From Rubrivivax sp. (GTDB lineage: Bacteria > Pseudomonadota > Gammaproteobacteria > Burkholderiales > Burkholderiaceae_C): a DNA stretch of 64,000 nucleotides. Numbering within the stretch: the first letter of the stretch is position 1; every line of letters begins with the position of its first letter. Below the pieces are notes generated by a model, which worked only from the letters and a program-made list of their open reading frames with translations, was not told where the DNA came from and ran no database searches. A program made the position numbers and the translations under genes. Location of the stretch: NCBI GenBank assembly GCA_022842595.1, contig JALHPF010000001.1, positions 124,001 through 188,000 of the forward strand, in the 5' to 3' direction. Below are positions 1 through 10,344 of the stretch, piece by piece.

Positions 1-386
1 CTGCGACGCTCCAGCAGTTCGATGGCCACGGCTGCGGCCACCAGCCGTTCGGCACCCTCGCGGCCCAGACCGAGGCGTTCGCTCAGCGTGTCTTCCGCCA
101 TCGGGCCGGGGGCCAGCAGGTCGAAGATCTGCAGACGCACACAGGCCAGAAGGACCTGGGAATAGACGAAGCCGGCCACCAGATCGAACAGCGCCATGGC
201 CTCGCGGCGCGCCACCGGCCGCGTCAGGGGGAAGGCAGCGGCCCAGCGCTGGAAGCCCGGCCGCGCCACCGTGCGATGGCGCCAGTCGCGCAGTCTCTCA
301 AGCCAGCTACCAGCCACGACGGGGTCTGGGTCCGGCACCGGGCCGACCGTCGCAGCGGGCACGGGCCGGGGCTGCGCTGGGTCCAT
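1..386 (-). CDS. crtF: Hydroxyneurosporene/demethylspheroidene O-methyltransferase CrtF, N-terminal part
   Basis: This gene is cut by the left edge, and only about 128 N-terminal residues are visible. The stretch FQRWAAAFPLTRPVARREA followed by LFDLVAGFVYSQVLLACVR is characteristic of CrtF, the SAM-dependent methyltransferase that methylates the 1-hydroxy group of acyclic carotenoids in the spheroidene/spirilloxanthin pathway of purple bacteria. The visible part is the helical dimerisation region; the SAM-binding fold lies outside the window. The ATG at 386 is 12 bp after the crtE stop, so crtE-crtF form one transcript, as in Rhodobacter and Rubrivivax. By analogy bchCXYZ and puf genes would continue to the left, which cannot be seen here. 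Confidence 0.85.
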   Translation of the reverse strand, partial: MDPAQPRPVPAATVGPVPDPDPVVAGSWLERLRDWRHRTVARPGFQRWAAAFPLTRPVARREAMALFDLVAGFVYSQVLLACVRLQIFDLLAPGPMAEDTLSERLGLGREGAERLVAAAVAIELLERR

Positions 387-397
387 GCCGGCGCCGT

Positions 398-1387
398 TCA
401 AGGCAGGCTGGGCGTGATGGCGGGCGCGGCCCCGGCGGCGGGAACAGCGGCAGGAACGACAGCGCGGGGCTTGCGCGGCGGACGCGGGGTGGTCTTCGGC
501 GCCGGGGCACGCTGCAGCCCTTCCACCTGGTCGCACCAGCTCTTGGGAACCAGGCGTTCGGATTCCATGCGCACCAGCTGGCGCAACTGGGCCGAACCGC
601 GGCACGGGGGAATGGCTTCGATGGCGCAGGCCACGAGCCGGTCGAAATGCTGGATGGCACCCGACAGGCCATGTTCGCTGGCCGAGCTGGGGCGGCCCAG
701 GGCCAGGTCGCGGCCCACCGGCTTGCCAAGTGCGATGGGGTCGGCCATCACGTCGCGCACGTCGTCGGCCACCTGATAGGCCTCGCCCAGCCATTCACCC
801 AGGGCTCGCCAGGTGTTGCCGTCGACGCCGGCGGCTTCGGCGCCGGCGCAGGTGGCGGCGGCGAACAGGGCGCCGGTCTTGGCGCGCTGGTAGTCGCCGA
901 GGGCAACCCGCGGTTCACATTCCCAGGCCTGGCCGGCGGTGATGCCGAACGGCATGCCCACACCATGGCTGATGGTGGCCATCAGCCGAGCCAGTCGCGC
1001 CGGCGAACGCCCGGAAGCGACGCCCAGCGTCTGGAAAGCCAGCACGATGAGCCCGTCGCCGGCCAGCACGGCCAGCCGCTCGCCGAAAGCACTGTGCACC
1101 GAAGGCTGGCCGCGGCGCGTGGGTGCGTCGTCGAAACACGGCAGGTCGTCGTGGACGAGCGAGGCGCAGTGCAGCAGTTCGATCGCCGCCGCGGCAGCAT
1201 CGGACAGCCCCGGATCGTCGTCGCCGCAGGCGCGCGCCACCGACAGGCACAGCATCGGCCGGATGCGCGCTCCGCCCGGGAAGACAGCGTGTCGCATTGC
1301 AGCAGCCAGCCGAGGCGGGCAGCCCGGCGCCTCGGTCGTGGTGATGGCCGCAGCCAGCGCCTCTTCGATTCTTGCCAGGGTTTCCAT
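398..1387 (-). CDS. crtE: Geranylgeranyl diphosphate synthase CrtE
   Basis: This is a trans-prenyltransferase of about 329 residues. It makes geranylgeranyl diphosphate for carotenoids and for the phytyl tail of bacteriochlorophyll. The first aspartate-rich motif is seen as HDDLPCFDD and the second as DDVRD, the two Mg-diphosphate binding sites of the family. I chose ATG 1387 (METLARIEE) because the upstream TTG at 1423 would add residues unlike the family and would lie close to the operator sites. The last 35 or so residues form an unusual Pro/Ala/Arg-rich tail that is absent from typical CrtE. The gene heads a crtE-crtF transcript from the promoter at 1462-1490, which carries two PpsR/CrtJ boxes. 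Confidence 0.9.
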   Translation of the reverse strand: METLARIEEALAAAITTTEAPGCPPRLAAAMRHAVFPGGARIRPMLCLSVARACGDDDPGLSDAAAAAIELLHCASLVHDDLPCFDDAPTRRGQPSVHSAFGERLAVLAGDGLIVLAFQTLGVASGRSPARLARLMATISHGVGMPFGITAGQAWECEPRVALGDYQRAKTGALFAAATCAGAEAAGVDGNTWRALGEWLGEAYQVADDVRDVMADPIALGKPVGRDLALGRPSSASEHGLSGAIQHFDRLVACAIEAIPPCRGSAQLRQLVRMESERLVPKSWCDQVEGLQRAPAPKTTPRPPRKPRAVVPAAVPAAGAAPAITPSLP

Positions 1388-1427
1388 GCGTGACCTCGGT
1401 TTTCGCACCAATTCGGTGCCCAAGGGA

Positions 1428-1445
1428 TGTCATAAACAGCTGACA
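1428..1445. promoter_or_regulatory. PpsR/CrtJ operator, promoter-distal copy
   Basis: TGT-N12-ACA with perfect 8-bp arms, GGATGTCA and TGACATCC, when extended outward by two bases. It matches the known PpsR/CrtJ consensus for aerobic repression of photosynthesis genes. It lies downstream of the predicted crtE start point and exactly 8 bp from the second copy at 1454-1471, the spacing at which CrtJ binds cooperatively. Confidence 0.85.
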
Positions 1446-1453
1446 TCCCAATG

Positions 1454-1471
1454 TGTCACGAAGAATAGACA
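1454..1471. promoter_or_regulatory. PpsR/CrtJ operator overlapping the crtE -10 box
   Basis: A second TGT-N12-ACA site with outer arms GTGTC and GACAC. It covers the predicted -10 element (1462-1467) of the crtE promoter, so bound repressor would block RNA polymerase directly. Tandem sites 8 bp apart with one copy over the -10 box are the arrangement known from bchC-type promoters. Confidence 0.85.
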
Positions 1472-1490
1472 CTCAGGTGCCCGGCGTCAA
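1462..1490 (-). promoter_or_regulatory. Sigma-70 promoter of crtE-crtF
   Basis: On the minus strand TTGACG (1490-1485) is followed after exactly 17 bp by TATTCT (1467-1462). This is a good housekeeping promoter, which predicts transcription starting near 1455, about 70 bp upstream of the crtE ATG. It lies between the bchD stop and crtE, so crtEF can be transcribed separately from bchID. Confidence 0.7.
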
Positions 1491-1560
1491 TGCGGGTAGA
1501 CGCCGGGCAGGCCGGCGAAGGGCGGAACGTCGACGAAATGGGCCGGCCAGGCCGCCAGCT

Positions 1561-3485
<1,925 letters not shown>

Positions 3486-3486
<1 letters not shown>

Positions 3487-4553
3487 CAGGCGGCGGCGCG
3501 GATCGGCGTGGCGCCGGGCGCGGCTTCGGGTGTGAACAGCTCGGCCATCGCGCGCTCGACGCGGGCGCTGGAGCCGGTGTCGTCCAGCGGGTTGCGGCGC
3601 AGGCGGTGGCGCAGTGCCGGCGCGGCCACGCGCTGCAGATGGGCAGTGGTGACAACGCCCTCGCCATCCAGGGCCGCCAGTGCCCGCGCTGCGCGCATCA
3701 GCGTCAGTTCGCCGCGCAGGCCGTCGGTGCCCAGCGCCAGGCACAGGGTCGAGGCCTGGGCCAGCACCTCGTCGGGCAGCTGCACGTCGGGCAGGCGCTT
3801 CTTCGCCGCGATCAGCCGTTTGCGCACCCGCTCGTCTTCGGCATGCCAGGCCTGGGTGAAGGCCTCGGGATTGCGCTCGAAGGCGTCGCGGCGCTTCACC
3901 ACTTCGATGCGCGTGGGCACGTCGGTGGGGGTCTTGACTTCCACGCTCAGGCCGAAGCGGTCCAGCAGCTGCGGGCGCAGCTCGCCTTCCTCGGGGTTGC
4001 CGCTGCCTACCAGCACGAAGCGCGCGGGGTGGCGAACGCTCAGACCTTCGCGTTCAACGACGTTTTCGCCGGAAGCGGCCACGTCGATAAGCAGGTCGAC
4101 GAGGTGGTCTTCCAGCAGGTTGACTTCGTCGATGTACAGGAAGCCGCGATTGGCACGCGCGAGCAAGCCGGGCTCGAAGGCCTTGATGCCCTGCGAGAGC
4201 GCACGCTCCAGGTCGAGGGCGCCGACGACGCGGTCTTCGGTGGCGCCCAGCGGCAGGTCGACCACCGGCACGGGCACGAGTTCGGTCCTCGGCTTCTTGC
4301 CTGCAGGTTTCAGGCTCGGGCATTGCTCGCAGGCACCCGTTCCGCCCTCGGGCGCGCAGTGGTAGCGGCAGCCGACGACGGCGCGCATCGGCGGCAGCAG
4401 CGCCGCCAGGCCGCGCACGGCCGTGCTCTTGCCGGTGCCGCGGTCGCCGAAGACCAGCACGCCGCCCACGCTGGGGTCGACGGCAGCCACCAGGATGGCC
4501 AGCTTCATCTCGTCCTGGCCGACGATGGCGGAAAAGGGAAATGTCAGGGGCAT
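3486..4553 (-). CDS. bchI: Magnesium chelatase ATPase subunit BchI
   Basis: This 355-residue AAA+ motor subunit of magnesium chelatase forms the ATPase ring that works with BchD and BchH. With the start at 4553 (MPLTFPFSAIVGQ) the Walker A motif GDRGTGKST is at residues 36-44, and the Walker B motif FLYIDEVNLL has its acidic pair at 142-143. The sensor region VLVGSGNPEEGELRPQLLDR is intact. This start gives the usual family length; an ATG at 4601 would add 16 residues that are not family-like. Downstream it overlaps bchD. Upstream lies a DUF3422 gene on the same strand, which may be co-transcribed. Confidence 0.95.
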
Positions 4554-4631
4554 CGGGTTCGCTCTTGGCTTTTGGCTCTTTGCTTGTCGCTCTTCACTCA
4601 TTGCTCGTCAGTCTCAGCCGTTGGCTCGGGT

Positions 4632-5939
4632 TCAGCCCGCAACCGCGCCCCGCTCGCGGGCCTCGGCCTCGTGGATGCGCCGCCGTGCGCGGCGAATGGC
4701 CAGCAGCGCAGCCACGGCCACCAGCGGCACGGCGATGCCGACCACCAGGTCGGCATTCACGGGTGCGCCAGCCGCCTTCGCCGCCTTGGCCAGATAGCCC
4801 ACCAACCCGGCCACGTAGTAGCTGATGGCCGCCACCGACAGGCCTTCCACCGTCTGCTGCAGGCGAAGCTGCAGCTTGGCACGGCGGTCCATGCTGGCCA
4901 GCAGGGCCTGACTCTGCTTTTCGCGGGCGATGCCCACACGCGTGGCCAGCAGGCCGCTGGCCTGGGCCACGCGTTCCGACAGGTCGTGCAGCCGCTGCGA
5001 CACCGTCTGGCAGGTGGTCACGGCCGGGGCAAAACGCCGGGCCATGAATTCCTCGATCGTCTGCAGCCCGGGGATGCGTTGCTCGCGCAGTTCGGAAATG
5101 CGTGTGCGCACCAGATCGCTGTAGGCGCGGCAGGCGCCGAAACGGAACTGGCTGGCGGCCAGGCCGCTTTCCACTTCGGCGGCCAGGCGCGTCAGCTCGT
5201 GCAGCAGGGCTTCGTCGGCGCCGTCCTCGCGGGCGATGCCGTCGGTGAGTTCGGCCAGGCTCTTTTCGATGGCGACGATGCGCGGGCTCTGGCGGCGCGC
5301 AATCGGCAGCGCCAGCAGCGCCAGCATGCGATAGGCGTCGATCTCGAACAGGCGTTGCAGCATGCGGCCGGCCTGGTTGGGCGTGAAGCCGTTGTCCAGC
5401 AGCAGGAAGCGGGCGCGGCCGTCGGCGTGGACGCGGAAGTCGGTGAAAGCGTGGCCCGCACCGCCGCCGATGGTGGCACCGACCACTGGATTGCCGTTGA
5501 AATAGCGCGCCAGGAAGGCGGCGTCGGGAGGCTCGGCCTGGCCCTTCAGGAGCAGGCCGTGCGCGGCCGCCACGGTCTGGCCGGGCAGCCCCTTCAGCCA
5601 GCCCGAAGGCAAGAGGCTGGCAGCGGACTCGGTGACCGATTCATCGCCGCTGGCGGGCGCGAACATCGTGTAGCCCGAAAACTCGCCATGCCGCTCCCAC
5701 TTCAGCCGCACCGGCCCGAGCTGGGTGCGGAACTGGGTGGTGCCGGCCGCTGGCGCGGGCAAGCCGAAGCTGGCGCACAGGCTGCCCAGGTGGGCGAGTT
5801 CAAGGGCGCGGTCGTCGGCGTCCATCAGCACCGCCACATAACTGGCGCGCATGGGCGTGTGCAAGGGCTCGGGTGGCCGTGCGTGCACCTCGTCGGCCAG
5901 GGCCAGGCGTTCGGGGTGATCTGACGGCAGCATCGGCAT
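4632..5939 (-). CDS. DUF3422 family membrane-associated protein
   Basis: This protein of about 435 residues opens with the family signature DHPERLALADEVHARPPE, which identifies DUF3422. No biochemical role is established for the family. Near the C terminus are two hydrophobic segments (around VAAISYYVAGLVGYLA and VVGIAVPLVAVAALL) separated by a short Ala/Lys loop and followed by a basic tail, so it is probably anchored in the inner membrane with a large cytoplasmic N-terminal part. The region before the membrane segments is helical and arginine-rich. ATG 5939 or 5933 could both be the start. It lies directly upstream of bchI on the same strand, but family members occur in many non-phototrophs, so a photosynthetic role should not be assumed. 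Confidence 0.75.
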   Translation of the reverse strand: MPMLPSDHPERLALADEVHARPPEPLHTPMRASYVAVLMDADDRALELAHLGSLCASFGLPAPAAGTTQFRTQLGPVRLKWERHGEFSGYTMFAPASGDESVTESAASLLPSGWLKGLPGQTVAAAHGLLLKGQAEPPDAAFLARYFNGNPVVGATIGGGAGHAFTDFRVHADGRARFLLLDNGFTPNQAGRMLQRLFEIDAYRMLALLALPIARRQSPRIVAIEKSLAELTDGIAREDGADEALLHELTRLAAEVESGLAASQFRFGACRAYSDLVRTRISELREQRIPGLQTIEEFMARRFAPAVTTCQTVSQRLHDLSERVAQASGLLATRVGIAREKQSQALLASMDRRAKLQLRLQQTVEGLSVAAISYYVAGLVGYLAKAAKAAGAPVNADLVVGIAVPLVAVAALLAIRRARRRIHEAEARERGAVAG

Positions 5940-6022
5940 GGGCAAGGGCGCCGACGCCAAGCGGCAGCGCATTCATGGACAGTGCGCCAAGTATGTCATC
6001 GCCCTGCCCCGACGCCTGGCCA

Positions 6023-6048
6023 GGGGGGCCCCCCGGGCTGCGCCCGGG
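6023..6048. repeat. GC-rich nested palindromes
   Basis: Six G followed by six C (6023-6034) run into a 7-bp inverted repeat CCCGGGC-TGC-GCCCGGG (6032-6048). It sits in the divergent gap between the DUF3422 gene and the zinc-ribbon gene. It could fold as a stable hairpin or be a REP-type element. No T-tract follows, so it does not look like a terminator. Confidence 0.4.
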
Positions 6049-6126
6049 TGCGACTGCTGCGGAAGTCTGGGACAATACTTGCTTCGCGTTGATCGGGGTG
6101 ACCTCCCTCCCTGCCTGCCAGCCGCC

Positions 6127-6450
6127 ATGACCACACGCCGCACGAACACCCAAGCCGCCCCTTCTTCCACCGTTTCATCCGGCTCAGCACCTGGGGCCAC
6201 ACCGGCCGTCAGCGCCGCCGGCCCGAAGCTGCGCCAGACCCAGGCCGAGTACACCGCCGCCCGGCCGAATGCCGAACCCGGCGTGAAACCGATGATGTCC
6301 AGCTCGAAGATGTACGTGTGCATCAAGTGCCACGCCAACTTCAAGACCGGCGACGGCAAGCCCGACCCGCGGCTGCGTGGCCTGGGCCGCTGCAACAACT
6401 GCCTCGGTGTGGCCGCCGCCAACGCCACCACGCCCTCGCCGACGGCCTGA
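6127..6450 (+). CDS. Small zinc-ribbon-like protein
   Basis: This 107-residue protein starts at ATG 6127; the open frame runs back to 5938, but that stretch is intergenic in character. The first 60 residues are low-complexity Ser/Thr/Ala/Pro. The second half holds a pair of cysteine knuckles (VCIKC and RCNNC about 28 residues apart), which would make a four-Cys zinc or iron ribbon. I do not recognise a named family. It has its own terminator immediately downstream, so it is probably a single-gene unit. Confidence 0.6.
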   Translation: MTTRRTNTQAAPSSTVSSGSAPGATPAVSAAGPKLRQTQAEYTAARPNAEPGVKPMMSSSKMYVCIKCHANFKTGDGKPDPRLRGLGRCNNCLGVAAANATTPSPTA

Positions 6451-6468
6451 GGCCCCGGCACAGCCCGC

Positions 6469-6495
6469 AAAAGCGGCCCTTGAGGCCGCTTTTTC
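6469..6495 (+). terminator. Rho-independent terminator
   Basis: The inverted repeat AAGCGGCC-CTTGA-GGCCGCTT is followed by a T run, 20 bp after the stop of the zinc-ribbon gene. It is a classic intrinsic terminator that separates this gene from the dehydrogenase that follows. Confidence 0.8.
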
Positions 6496-6622
6496 ATGCC
6501 CGGTCCGCGCCCGAGGCCCGCCTGCGACGGGCACAAAGCCAGCTGGCTGTCAGCCGGCTGTACGCCCAGCACGCGCACAATGCGTGCCAACGGCTTCCAG
6601 CCCCAGCCCACCCACGCCTACC

Positions 6623-7654
6623 ATGACCCAACGCCTGCCCGCCACCCTCATTGCCGGTGACGGCATCGGCCCCGAGATCGTCGACGCCACGCTGGCGGCG
6701 CTGGAGGCGCTGCAGGCGCCCTTCGACTGGGACCACCAAGCCGCGGGGCTGGCCGGCGTCAAGGCCGCCGGCGACCCGCTGCCGCCGGCCACGCTGGACA
6801 GCATCCGGCGCACCCGGCTGGCGCTGAAGGGGCCGCTGGAAACGCCGTCGGGCGGTGGTTACCGCTCTTCGAACGTCAGGCTGCGCGAAGCCTTCCAGCT
6901 TTACGCCAACCTGCGACCGGCACTCACCATCGTGCCCGGCGGCCGCTTCGACAATATCGACCTGGTGGTCGTGCGCGAGAACCTCGAAGGTCTCTACATC
7001 GGCCACGAGCACTACGTGCAGATCGACGACGACCCGCACGCCGTGGCCATGGCCACCGGCATCAACACCCGCGCGGGCAGCCGCCGGCTGCTGGAATTCG
7101 CCTTCCAGCATGCGGTGGCCACCGGCCGCAAGAAGGTGTCGATCGTGCACAAGGCCAACATCATGAAGGCGCTGACCGGCATCTTCCTGGAGACCGGGCT
7201 GGAGCTGTACGAACGCAAGTACAAGGGAAAGTTCGAACTCGACACCGTGATCATCGACGCCTGCGCCATGAAGCTGGTGCTGAACCCCTGGCAGTTCGAC
7301 ATGCTGGTGACGACCAACCTGTTCGGCGACATCCTGTCCGACCTGGTGGCCGGCCTGGTGGGGGGCCTGGGCATGGCCCCGGGGGCAAACATCGGCGCCG
7401 ATGCCGCGATCTTCGAAGCGGTGCACGGTTCGGCGCCCGACATCGCCGGCAAGGGCATCGCCAACCCCACCGCCCTGCTGCTGGCTGCAGCCATGATGCT
7501 GGACCATGTGCGCCTGACGGAAAAAGCCACGCAGCTGCGACGGGCCCTGCATGCCACGCTGAACATCGACGGGGTGCGCACCGGCGACCTGGGCGGCAGC
7601 GCCAGCACCATGGCCTTCACCCAGGCCCTGGTCAGCCGCATCCGCAACGCCTGA
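6623..7654 (+). CDS. NAD-dependent isocitrate dehydrogenase-like / isopropylmalate dehydrogenase-family enzyme
   Basis: This 343-residue beta-decarboxylating dehydrogenase carries the family opening IAGDGIGPEIV. The substrate-binding segment YRSSNVRLREAF, the LVVVRENLEGLYIG motif and the metal-binding stretch FGDILSDLVAGLVGGLG are all present. The SSNVxLR pattern and overall length resemble NAD-type (IDH3-like) isocitrate dehydrogenases more than LeuB. The substrate is nevertheless inferred, and homoisocitrate or tartrate enzymes share this fold. It is distinct from the longer NADP enzyme Icd at 61795-63048. It stands between a terminator and the thiolase gene. Confidence 0.75.
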   Translation: MTQRLPATLIAGDGIGPEIVDATLAALEALQAPFDWDHQAAGLAGVKAAGDPLPPATLDSIRRTRLALKGPLETPSGGGYRSSNVRLREAFQLYANLRPALTIVPGGRFDNIDLVVVRENLEGLYIGHEHYVQIDDDPHAVAMATGINTRAGSRRLLEFAFQHAVATGRKKVSIVHKANIMKALTGIFLETGLELYERKYKGKFELDTVIIDACAMKLVLNPWQFDMLVTTNLFGDILSDLVAGLVGGLGMAPGANIGADAAIFEAVHGSAPDIAGKGIANPTALLLAAAMMLDHVRLTEKATQLRRALHATLNIDGVRTGDLGGSASTMAFTQALVSRIRNA

Positions 7655-7703
7655 ACGCAACCCCCCTTCTTCCACTTTCACACCACCCACGAGGAGCAAA
7701 GAC

Positions 7704-8888
7704 ATGAAACAACGCGACGTCGTCGTTCTGGGCGCAGCCCGTTCCGCCATCGGCACCTTCGCCGGCAGCCTGGCCGACATCGAACCGGCCGAACTCGCCG
7801 GCACCGTGATGAAGGAAGCCGTGGCGCGTTCGGGTGTCGACCCGAAGGCCATCCAGTACGTCACCGTGGGCAACACGATTCCGACCGAAAAGCGCTTCGC
7901 CTACGTCGCCCGCGTGGCGTCGATCCAGGCCGGGCTGTCGCACGACAGCGTGGCGATGGCCGTCAACCGGCTGTGCGCCTCGGGCCTGCAGGCCATCGTC
8001 ACGAGCGCGCAAAACATCCTGCTCGGCGACGCCGACTATGCGGTGGGCGGTGGTGTGGAAGTGATGAGCCGCGGCGGCTATCTGTCGCCGGCGATGCGCA
8101 GCGGCGCGCGCATGGGCGACACCACGCTCATCGACACCATGGTCGCCACGCTGACCGACCCCTTCGGCGTCGGCCACATGGGCATCACCGCCGAAAACCT
8201 GGTGACGAAGTGGGGCATCACGCGCGAGGAGCAGGACGCGCTGGCCGTCGAATCGCACCGCCGCGCCGCGGCCGCCATTGCCGAAGGCCGCTTCAAGTCG
8301 CAGATCGTTCCGATCGTCAAGCAGACGCGCAAGGGCGAAGTCACCTTCGACACCGACGAACACGTCAAGGCGTCGACGACGATGGAAACCCTGGCGAAGA
8401 TGAAGCCGGCGTTCAAGAAGGACGGCTCGGTGACCGCCGGCAATGCCTCGGGCATCAACGACGGCGCCGCCTTCTTTGTGATGGCCGACGCCGCGGTAGC
8501 TGCCGCCGCCGGCCACAAGCCGATGGCGCGGCTGGTGTCGTATGCCGTGGCCGGCGTGCCCAACGACGTGATGGGCGAAGGCCCGATCCCGGCGACCAAG
8601 GCGGCGCTGAAGAAGGCCGGCATGACCCTGGACCAGATGGACGTGATCGAGAGCAACGAAGCCTTCGCCGCGCAGGCCATCACCGTCGCACGCGCGCTGG
8701 AATTCGACATGAAGAAGGTCAACCCCAACGGCGGCGCGATCGCCCTCGGTCACCCCATCGGCTGCTCGGGCGCCTTCCTGGCCACCAAGGCGATCTACGA
8801 ACTGCACCGCAGCGGCGGGCGTTATGCGCTCGTGACGATGTGCATCGGCGGCGGCCAGGGCATTGCCGCGGTGTTCGAGAAGCTCTGA
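7704..8888 (+). CDS. bktB: Acetyl-CoA C-acyltransferase (BktB-type thiolase)
   Basis: This 394-residue biosynthetic-type thiolase condenses or cleaves beta-ketoacyl-CoA. The nucleophile is C91 in NRLCASGLQ, the catalytic histidine H350 is in GHPIGCSGA, and the second cysteine C380 is in MCIGGGQG. The sequence is closest in my memory to BktB of Ralstonia, which makes beta-ketovaleryl-CoA for polyhydroxyalkanoates, but substrate chain length cannot be read from the sequence. A GAGGAGC ribosome site lies just upstream of ATG 7704. The neighbouring genes do not form an obvious PHA operon. Confidence 0.85.
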   Translation: MKQRDVVVLGAARSAIGTFAGSLADIEPAELAGTVMKEAVARSGVDPKAIQYVTVGNTIPTEKRFAYVARVASIQAGLSHDSVAMAVNRLCASGLQAIVTSAQNILLGDADYAVGGGVEVMSRGGYLSPAMRSGARMGDTTLIDTMVATLTDPFGVGHMGITAENLVTKWGITREEQDALAVESHRRAAAAIAEGRFKSQIVPIVKQTRKGEVTFDTDEHVKASTTMETLAKMKPAFKKDGSVTAGNASGINDGAAFFVMADAAVAAAAGHKPMARLVSYAVAGVPNDVMGEGPIPATKAALKKAGMTLDQMDVIESNEAFAAQAITVARALEFDMKKVNPNGGAIALGHPIGCSGAFLATKAIYELHRSGGRYALVTMCIGGGQGIAAVFEKL

Positions 8889-9651
8889 GCGAAAGGCCTC
8901 GAGCCTGCCCAAGCCAGCGCAGCATGTGAAGCCCTTCGTTCAGCAGGACGAAGGGCGCAAGGCGTTGCGCTTCTCGATCCGCGATGTGCAGAGCCGCATG
9001 CGCCTGGAGGACCCAGACGCGCTGGACCTGGAGTATTCGCGCACGATGATGGGCTTCCTGCTGTTCAGGCCGGAACCGCAGTGCATCGTGATGGTGGGGC
9101 TGGGCGGTGGTTCGCTGGCGAAGTTCTGCCACCGCCACCTGCCCGGCAGTTGCATCGAAGTGGTCGAAATCAACCCGCATGTGCTGGCGCTGCGCGACGA
9201 ATTCCAGGTGCCGCCCGACGACGCGCGCCTGCGCGTGGTGCAGGGCGACGGCGCACTGTTCGTCCGCGAACGCGGTGCCGGCTGCGACGTGCTGCTGGTC
9301 GACGGCTTCGACTACGACGGCCAGCCGCCAGCCTTGAGTTCGCAGGCCTTCTACGACGATTGCTTCGACCTGCTGGACGACGGCGGCGTGATGGTCGTCA
9401 ACCTGTCGAGCCAGGAAGCGCAGCACGAGCTGTTCGTCGACCGCATCCGTCGCAGCTTCTTCGACGAGATGCTGCGCGTGGACAGCGCCGACGGCGCCAA
9501 CTGCGTCGTCTTCGCCTGCAAGGGCCAACCGCTGGCCAGCGCGCAGGCACGCCTGCGGCACCTGCCGAAGAGCCTGACGGCGCGGGCCGTGGCGCAGCTG
9601 CAGCCCAGCTTCAACCGCGTCAGGGCGGCGCTGGCGGCAGGCCAGCGCTGA
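8863..9651 (+). CDS. Spermidine-synthase-like methyltransferase-fold protein
   Basis: This protein of about 240-262 residues has a Rossmann fold of the polyamine aminopropyltransferase family. Motif I is MVGLGGGSLAKF, followed by the acidic loop VVEINPHV and the VLLVDGFDYDG segment. Orphan SpeE-like proteins without a decarboxylase partner are common in betaproteobacteria, and their substrate is usually unknown. The start is uncertain: ATG 8863 overlaps the thiolase by 26 bp, while GTG 8926 gives a shorter protein beginning near VKPFVQQDE. The 3' end overlaps by 32 bp the convergent membrane-protein gene on the other strand. Confidence 0.7.
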   Translation: MPRCSRSSERKASSLPKPAQHVKPFVQQDEGRKALRFSIRDVQSRMRLEDPDALDLEYSRTMMGFLLFRPEPQCIVMVGLGGGSLAKFCHRHLPGSCIEVVEINPHVLALRDEFQVPPDDARLRVVQGDGALFVRERGAGCDVLLVDGFDYDGQPPALSSQAFYDDCFDLLDDGGVMVVNLSSQEAQHELFVDRIRRSFFDEMLRVDSADGANCVVFACKGQPLASAQARLRHLPKSLTARAVAQLQPSFNRVRAALAAGQR

Positions 9652-10318
9652 GGCGGCGGGCGGCCACGGCACCCACGCCTGCGAGCAGGGGCACCCAGGC
9701 CTGGGCCGAACCCATCGTGGCCAGCGTCGCGGCGCTGAGCGCGCACCAGGCCAGCGCCAGCGCCCAAAGTGCTTCGAACAGCGCACGCGGCAATCCATGG
9801 CGCGGGTCGATGAACAGCAGCAGGCCCAGCGTGGCGAAGACCGTGGGATCGGGGGCGAGGCCGACGATTTCGGCCTGCCACCCAGGCCGCCCGGCCAGTG
9901 GTGCCAGCAGCGGCTGGCCAAGTACCGCCCAGGCCAGGAGCCACCAGCCACCGGCCCGCGCCGCCTGGGCCGCCTGGGCCGGCGCAGCCCGCAGGCCGGG
10001 CAGCGTTGCCAGCAACACCAGACCCAGGGCCTGCACGCCGAAGGCCCAGGCGGCGCCGTTCATCACCCAGTGAATGGGGGCGAATCGCTGGTGCAGGAAG
10101 AACCAGCCGACAACAGCCCAGGCCAGGGCAACGCCGAGCAACAACACACGCACAGGCGGGCTCGGCCGGCGCAGCCACCACAGCGCCGCCAGGCCCAGGG
10201 CCGACAGCATCAAGGGCCAGGGCCACACAGCCTGGTTGTGCAGTTCGAACAGGCGCCAGTAGGCGCGTGGCGCGAACATCAGGAAGTCGACCGGCCGGTA
10301 GGTCCACCACTCGCTCAT
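9620..10318 (-). CDS. Multi-pass membrane protein (DUF6064-like)
   Basis: This 232-residue, Trp-rich hydrophobic protein has about six or seven predicted membrane segments. It opens with MSEWWTYRPVDFLMFAPRAY and has a conserved-looking stretch around FFLHQRFAPIHWVMNG. The pattern recalls DUF6064 membrane proteins, but I am not certain of the family. No catalytic motif is seen. It overlaps the end of the convergent spermidine-synthase-like gene by 32 bp and lies 26 bp downstream of the aldo/keto reductase gene on the same strand, so it could be the last gene of that transcript. Confidence 0.6.
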   Translation of the reverse strand: MSEWWTYRPVDFLMFAPRAYWRLFELHNQAVWPWPLMLSALGLAALWWLRRPSPPVRVLLLGVALAWAVVGWFFLHQRFAPIHWVMNGAAWAFGVQALGLVLLATLPGLRAAPAQAAQAARAGGWWLLAWAVLGQPLLAPLAGRPGWQAEIVGLAPDPTVFATLGLLLFIDPRHGLPRALFEALWALALAWCALSAATLATMGSAQAWVPLLAGVGAVAARRLSAGLPPAPP

Positions 10319-10344
10319 CGGCTGGACAGGGGCTCAGCTGGGGG

